Under the pieces are notes generated by a model. The model made no database searches. It was not told the origin of the DNA and worked only from the letters and a program-made list of their open reading frames with translations. Positions 59,843-64,000 of a DNA stretch of 64,000 nt are shown in pieces. The position numbers and the translations under genes were made by a program. Source of the DNA: Myxococcales bacterium (GTDB taxonomy: Bacteria > Myxococcota_A > Polyangia > Palsa-1104); NCBI GenBank assembly GCA_003170275.1, contig PNAM01000010.1:301230-365229 (forward strand). Reading direction: 5' to 3'. Within the stretch, counting starts at the first letter, position 1; every line of letters starts with the position of its first letter.

Positions 59843-62025
59843 AGATCTCCCGCGTCGTCGTGCTGACCGTGCTGTCGATCGCGCTGCCGTGCCTGGCGCA
59901 GAAACCGCCCGCGCCCGCGCCGAAGCCGGCTGCCGCGGCGCCGGTCGATCCGTGGAAGGACAAGCCGGATCTGTTCGGCGTGCCGTCGATCCCGCCGACC
60001 ACCAAGGTGGATCTGGGCGCGGTGCAGCGCTTCGTGATGCCCAACGGCATCAAGGTGATCGCGGTGCCGCGGCCGAGCGTGCCCGCGGTGTCGGTGACCC
60101 TGGTGGTCAAGGTGGGCAACCTGGCCGCGCCGCTCGACCGGGCCGGGCTGGCGCAGTTCACCGCCAACATGTTGCGCAAGGGGACGCAGAAGCGCACGTC
60201 CGATCAGATCGCCACCGCGATCGACTTCGTGGGCGGCGATCTCGATGGCAGCGCCGACGACGACGGCACCTACGTGAGCTGCCAGGCGCGCACCAAGGAC
60301 CTCGCGCTGTGCATGGATCTGCTCTCCGACGTGGTGCAGCGGCCGACCTTTCCCGAAGGCGAGATGAACGAGATCCGCGAGCAGCTGGTCTCCGCGGTCG
60401 AGTCGACCAAGGACTCGCCGCAGAAGCTCGCCTCCGAGCACGCCTCCAACCTCTACTTCGGCGACGACGACGCGCGCGGGCGGCCGATGTCGAAGCGCAC
60501 GCTCACCGCGATCGATCGCGCGGCGCTGGTCGCGTTCCACAAGAGCTGGTTTGCGCCCAACAACGCGATGATGGTGATCTCGGGCGACATCGACGCCAAG
60601 ACCATCAAGACCACGCTCGCCAAATGGTTCGGCGGCTGGAAGAAGCACGACGTGCCGAAGACCGCGGTGCACGGCCTGCCGGCGGTGGGCAAGCTGCAGG
60701 TGCGCCTGGTCGACAAGCCCGACGCGACCCAGTCGGCGATCGTGGTGGTGGGGCCGGGCATCAAGCACGCGGATCCGGACTACTGCGCGGTGCGGCTGAT
60801 GAACTTCACACTCGGCGCGGGCGGCTTCTCGTCGCGGCTGATGAAGGTGGTGCGCTCCGAAGGCGGCAAGACCTACGGCGCGCACTCGGGCTATGACGCA
60901 CGCCGCGAGCCGGGGACCTTCACCGCCTCGACCTTCACGCGCAACTCGGAGACCGCGACGACGCTGGCGCTGGTGCTGGGCGAGATCAAGCGCATGCGCG
61001 AGGGCGGGCCCACCGAGGAGGAGCTGCAAGCGGCCAAGGGCAACGTGATCGGCGGCTACGGGCTCAAGCTCGAGACCGGCGGCGACGTGGCGCACGCGCT
61101 GTCCTCGTCGGAGCTCGACGGGCTGCCGCCCGACTGGGTGGTGAAGTATCCCGAGCACCTGAACGCGGTGACGCTCGCCGACGCGGTGAAGGCGGCGCAG
61201 GCGCACCTGACCCCGACGTCGCTGGTGGTGGTGGGCAAGGCCGAAGAGGTCAAGCCGCTGCTCGCCAAGGCGGGCTACGACGAGATCGAGGTGGTCTCGT
61301 ACACCGACCCGATCAGCGCGGCCGAGCGCAAGCTCTCCGCGCGGGAGAAGGAATCGGCGGCGGCGAGCGGAACGGGCGAAGAGGCCGAGGCCGGCAAGAA
61401 AATGCTGGATGCGGCGCTCGAGGCCAAGGGCGGCCTGGCGCTCGGCCGGGTGCACGACCTGACCATGTCGGGCAAAGGCACCATGAGCGTGCAGGGCCAG
61501 ACGCTGCCCATCACCGTCGAGGAGTTCTACGTCCCGGGCAAGGCGGTGCGCGAGGACATCCTGGTCGGGCAGGCGCGCGTGACGCAGGTGTTCGCCGACG
61601 GCAAGGCGTTCATGAAGCAGGGAGCGCAGGTGGTCGATCTGCCGCTGCCGCAGGCGACGTCGATGCGGCGCGGGCTGTGGCGCGACCCCAACTTCATCCT
61701 CCTGCACGCGGGCGAGCCGGGCGCCAAGGTGCGCGCGCTGCCGCCGGTGGTCGAGGGCGCGGTGCGCTTCGACGCGCTCTCGCTAGTGGCGCCGGACGGC
61801 GAGCCGACCCGCCTCTACCTCGATCCGCGAACCCACCTGATCGCGCGCATGCTCTACACCGACGACGGCAAGGAAGTGCGTGACGACCTGACCGACTACA
61901 AGCCCGAGGGTGGCATTCCCTTCCCGCACAAGATGATCCACGTGGGCGAAGGTCAGAAGGTCGAAGTCAGCTACGAAAAGATCGAGATCAACAAGGGTCT
62001 CCCCGCGGACGCTTTCAAACGCTGA
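59839..62025 (+). CDS. Degenerate M16 family protein with extra C-terminal domain
   Basis: A 728-residue secreted protein. Signal peptide to about residue 20, then a Pro/Ala-rich stretch. Residues about 55-490 are an M16 fold, but the zinc motif has become QFTAN (106-110), so the protease site is lost. The substrate-binding R/Y region SSRLMKVVRSEGGKTYG is kept, as in B subunits of M16 heterodimers. Residues about 510-728 add a beta-rich domain (VHDLTMSGKGTMSVQGQTLP, REDILVGQARVTQVFADGKAF) resembling LolA/outer-membrane lipoprotein-sorting folds. The gene overlaps the active M16 gene and is probably its partner. The extra domain may bind lipid or a lipoprotein; that is conjecture. Confidence 0.9.
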   Translation: MKISRVVVLTVLSIALPCLAQKPPAPAPKPAAAAPVDPWKDKPDLFGVPSIPPTTKVDLGAVQRFVMPNGIKVIAVPRPSVPAVSVTLVVKVGNLAAPLDRAGLAQFTANMLRKGTQKRTSDQIATAIDFVGGDLDGSADDDGTYVSCQARTKDLALCMDLLSDVVQRPTFPEGEMNEIREQLVSAVESTKDSPQKLASEHASNLYFGDDDARGRPMSKRTLTAIDRAALVAFHKSWFAPNNAMMVISGDIDAKTIKTTLAKWFGGWKKHDVPKTAVHGLPAVGKLQVRLVDKPDATQSAIVVVGPGIKHADPDYCAVRLMNFTLGAGGFSSRLMKVVRSEGGKTYGAHSGYDARREPGTFTASTFTRNSETATTLALVLGEIKRMREGGPTEEELQAAKGNVIGGYGLKLETGGDVAHALSSSELDGLPPDWVVKYPEHLNAVTLADAVKAAQAHLTPTSLVVVGKAEEVKPLLAKAGYDEIEVVSYTDPISAAERKLSAREKESAAASGTGEEAEAGKKMLDAALEAKGGLALGRVHDLTMSGKGTMSVQGQTLPITVEEFYVPGKAVREDILVGQARVTQVFADGKAFMKQGAQVVDLPLPQATSMRRGLWRDPNFILLHAGEPGAKVRALPPVVEGAVRFDALSLVAPDGEPTRLYLDPRTHLIARMLYTDDGKEVRDDLTDYKPEGGIPFPHKMIHVGEGQKVEVSYEKIEINKGLPADAFKR

Positions 62026-62030
62026 CCCGG

Positions 62031-63743
62031 TTAGAGGCGGGGGGAGTCGCCGAGGAGGGCCTTACGGACCAGCGGGAGCGGGAGCGCGCCTTCGGCGAGG
62101 AAGGCGTCGTGGAACTTTCGCAGCGTGTAGGCGCCGCCGAGCTTCCGCTTGTAGTCGTCGCGTAGCTTCAAGATCTCGAGCTTGCCGAGCGTGTAGTACA
62201 GGTACGTCGGATCTTCGGTGCCGCGGCGCGTCTCCATGAGCGCGACCTCCTTGGACTGGAAGCCCTCCTTCTGGAAGAACGCCACCGCGTCGTCGAAGCT
62301 CATGCCGCGCGTGTGCATGCGGATGCCGACCACGTAGCGCGCCGCGCGCAACAGCGCGTCCTGCAGCTGCGCGAGCCGCAGCGTCGGATCGCCCGCGCCG
62401 TAGCCCTCGTCGAGCATCATCTGCTCGCAGTAGTGCGCCCAGCCCTCGGCGTTGGAAGAGGCGCCTTCGTACTTGCGCACCTTACCCTGGACACCCGGCA
62501 GAAAGAGGAACTGCACGTAGTGACCGGGGAACGCCTCGTGGATCGACACCACGTCGATGAGCGGCCGGTTGAACGCGCCGCGCATGAAGTCCTCGGTCTG
62601 CGCCGCCGGCCAGCCTTTCTCCGGCAGGGTGACGTTGAAGTACGCCTCGGTGGCGCGCGTCTCGTACGGCCCGGGCGTGTCCATCGACGCGAACGTGGTG
62701 GCGCGCATGAACGGCGGCGTCTCCTCCACGCGTGGCATCACCTCCGACGGCAAGGTGACGATCCCGCGATCGGCGAGGAACTTGCGCAGCCCGGCCAGCC
62801 GCGCCTGCGTGCCGGCGATCAGGTGCGCCGGCGTGTCGTGATCCTTCTGCATCGCCAGCTGCACGTCGGCGAACGACTTCTTCGGATCGATCTTCGCCGC
62901 GGTGCGCTTGAACTCGACCTGCAGCCGCGCGAGCTCGGTCTCGCCGCGCACGAGGAGCTGGTCGAGCGGCGCGTCGATCAGCTCGTCGGCCTTGAGCTTG
63001 GCGCGAAACTTGGCCTCGCCGAGCGCGAAGCCGGCCACCGCCTTCGGCTTGAGATCGCGGCGCACGAACTGCCCGTATTCGGTCAGCGCGAGCACCACGC
63101 CCTTGGTCGCCGCATCGAGCTGGCTCTTGAGCGCGCGATCTTGCACCGCCGAAAAAGCGAGCGGCACGTCCTTCTGGAAGAAGCCGATGATGCCTTCGAT
63201 CTCGTCCAGCGCGATCTCCACCGCCACCGTCGAGACCTCACCCAGGTTCTTCTGTCCCTCTTTGAGCAGCGCCGGAAGCTTCTGCTCGCGCGCGATCGCC
63301 GCTCGCATACGCACCTCGGGCGGCGCGAACGAGCGCTTGATGATCACGTACAGGCTGCGCGAGGCGAAGCCCGGGTAGTAGTCGGGGCGATGGCGCCAGC
63401 CCTGAATCTCTCGCGCCTCGAGGAGCGAGGACTCGATCGACGTGCGCACCGCGATCAGATCGGCCGAGCGCGCGGACGACAGCGCGGCGTGCTCGAGCTT
63501 GGCGAAACGCTGCGCCCACGCCTCGAGCCGCGCGGACTCTTTGGCGAAGCCGGCCTGCGAGAGATCGTCGACCTCGCCATCGCGATCGTGCAGGCCCATC
63601 TCGGTGGCGCTCACCGGATGCGCCTTGGGAAACTCGGCGTAGTAATCGTCGACCAGCCGATCGAACCGCGCGTCCTCGGACAGCGGCGGCGGCGCGGCGT
63701 GGGCGAGCGAGACGCCGAGCAGCAACGGGAGCACGAACCGCAT
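62031..63743 (-). CDS. DUF885 family protein (probable metallopeptidase)
   Basis: A 570-residue secreted protein, signal peptide to about residue 16 (LPLLLGVSLAHA). It has the zinc-type motif IHEAFPGH (His402, Glu403, His408) and, downstream, NAEGWAHYCEQMM with Glu433 as a probable ligand, the hallmark of DUF885, a family believed to be metallopeptidases. ATG 63743 is supported by GGAGG six bases upstream. It is convergent with the M16 pair (5 bases apart), and lies in the same transcription unit as the esterase-like gene that precedes it by 20 bases. Confidence 0.93.
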   Translation of the reverse strand: MRFVLPLLLGVSLAHAAPPPLSEDARFDRLVDDYYAEFPKAHPVSATEMGLHDRDGEVDDLSQAGFAKESARLEAWAQRFAKLEHAALSSARSADLIAVRTSIESSLLEAREIQGWRHRPDYYPGFASRSLYVIIKRSFAPPEVRMRAAIAREQKLPALLKEGQKNLGEVSTVAVEIALDEIEGIIGFFQKDVPLAFSAVQDRALKSQLDAATKGVVLALTEYGQFVRRDLKPKAVAGFALGEAKFRAKLKADELIDAPLDQLLVRGETELARLQVEFKRTAAKIDPKKSFADVQLAMQKDHDTPAHLIAGTQARLAGLRKFLADRGIVTLPSEVMPRVEETPPFMRATTFASMDTPGPYETRATEAYFNVTLPEKGWPAAQTEDFMRGAFNRPLIDVVSIHEAFPGHYVQFLFLPGVQGKVRKYEGASSNAEGWAHYCEQMMLDEGYGAGDPTLRLAQLQDALLRAARYVVGIRMHTRGMSFDDAVAFFQKEGFQSKEVALMETRRGTEDPTYLYYTLGKLEILKLRDDYKRKLGGAYTLRKFHDAFLAEGALPLPLVRKALLGDSPRL

Positions 63744-63747
63744 GGAA

Positions 63748-63762
63748 CCCTCCTACGGAGGG
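63748..63762 (-). promoter_or_regulatory. Hairpin overlapping the DUF885 ribosome-binding site
   Basis: CCCTCC (63748-63753) and GGAGGG (63757-63762) form a perfect 6-bp inverted repeat with a 3-base loop. On the minus strand one arm is the GGAGGG ribosome site of the DUF885 gene, so folding could hide it until the upstream gene is translated. There is no T-run, so a terminator is unlikely. Confidence 0.5.
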
Positions 63763-63763
63763 C

Positions 63764-64000
63764 TTACCGCGGACCGAACAGGAAAGCCAGCGCGGCCGGG
63801 AGGCGCTGCGCCCAGTAGATCTCGTTGTGCTGCGCGCCCGCCTGATAGACGTGCAGGAAGTTCTGCCCCTCGGTGTAGCCGACCTCGACGTACTTGGCGA
63901 CCAGCAGCTTGGTGTCCACCGCGTCGTCGTCCGGATCGCCGCAGTCCACGTACACGAGGTTGGGCCGCATCGCCACGCCCTTCATGGTGTTCACGTCGGT
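63764..64000 (-). CDS. Esterase-like alpha/beta hydrolase, 3' part (cut by window edge)
   Basis: About 78 C-terminal residues; the frame stays open to the right edge, so the gene starts outside the window. The end reads VYQAGAQHNEIYWAQRLPAALAFLFG, the usual C-terminal pattern of the putative esterase family (Esterase D/Fes-like), where the His of QHNE completes the Ser-Asp-His triad. VYVDCGDPDDD upstream may hold the acidic residue. A start at the GTG of 63994 would leave no catalytic Ser, so the gene is cut, not short. It precedes the DUF885 gene on the same strand. Confidence 0.75.
   Translation of the reverse strand, partial: TDVNTMKGVAMRPNLVYVDCGDPDDDAVDTKLLVAKYVEVGYTEGQNFLHVYQAGAQHNEIYWAQRLPAALAFLFGPR

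Overview
The window looks like a chromosome segment of a high-GC Gram-negative bacterium, most likely a myxobacterium (Myxococcota). The reasons are the AgmX/PglI-type and giant TPR proteins in the order seen in Myxococcus gliding-motility (Glt/Agm) operons, a PilZ protein of the type common in myxobacteria, Oar-like TonB-dependent receptors, many lipoproteins, and standard rplU-rpmA-obgE and gatCAB housekeeping genes. No rRNA, tRNA, CRISPR array, insertion sequence or phage gene was recognised. Coding density is very high: no gap exceeds about 160 bases, and neighbouring genes often overlap by 1-4 bases (ATGA, GTGA, TTGA junctions).

Region 1 (1-29.6 kb) is a surface-polysaccharide locus. It starts inside a Wzx-type flippase and a GT4 glycosyltransferase, followed by a convergent second glycosyltransferase. 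A complete pseudaminic-acid pathway follows (pseB, pseC, an SpsF-type pseF, a methylase, an N-acetyl-sugar amidotransferase with dedicated HisH/HisF-like ammonia suppliers, a pseG-pseH fusion, pseI). The same strand continues into a set that mirrors Gram-positive dltABCD: MBOAT acyltransferase, SGNH/DltD-like protein, acyl carrier protein, amino-acid-type adenylating enzyme, plus a GNAT acetyltransferase. Next come a minus-strand glycosyltransferase, an AsnB-like amidotransferase and a sugar aminotransferase, then a plus-strand nucleotide-sugar epimerase/decarboxylase and a WecA-type phosphosugar transferase fused to a CapD-like N-terminal half. A minus-strand operon encodes an outer-membrane barrel, a Wza-like export lipoprotein, an O-antigen polymerase/ligase with a helical-repeat tail, RfbB and RfbD.

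Region 2 (29.6-39.7 kb, minus strand) is a cell-envelope machine resembling GltD-E-F-G of the Myxococcus gliding/focal-adhesion complex: a Pro/Ala-rich secreted protein, two giant periplasmic TPR/coiled-coil proteins, a small TPR protein, a tiny secreted protein and a membrane-anchored AgmX/PglI-domain protein. It has a near-consensus sigma-70 promoter; a separate, even better promoter precedes a 178-residue secreted protein.

Region 3 (39.7-51 kb, minus strand) is a long, tightly packed run that appears to begin with a TonB-dependent receptor and two paralogous lipoproteins and continues through gatC-gatA-gatB-mtnA-pilZ; rplU-rpmA-obgE follow behind their own promoter.

Region 4 (51-58.4 kb, plus strand) holds a TPR lipoprotein, TonB, ExbB/TolQ and two ExbD/TolR genes, then a lipoprotein and a large Oar-like receptor closed by a clear rho-independent terminator. 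The Ton motor is therefore flanked by two receptor-lipoprotein sets.

Region 5 (58.5-64 kb) has a pair of M16 metallopeptidase-family proteins (one with an intact zinc site, one degenerate with an extra C-terminal domain), a DUF885 peptidase-like protein and the 3' end of an esterase-like gene cut by the window edge.
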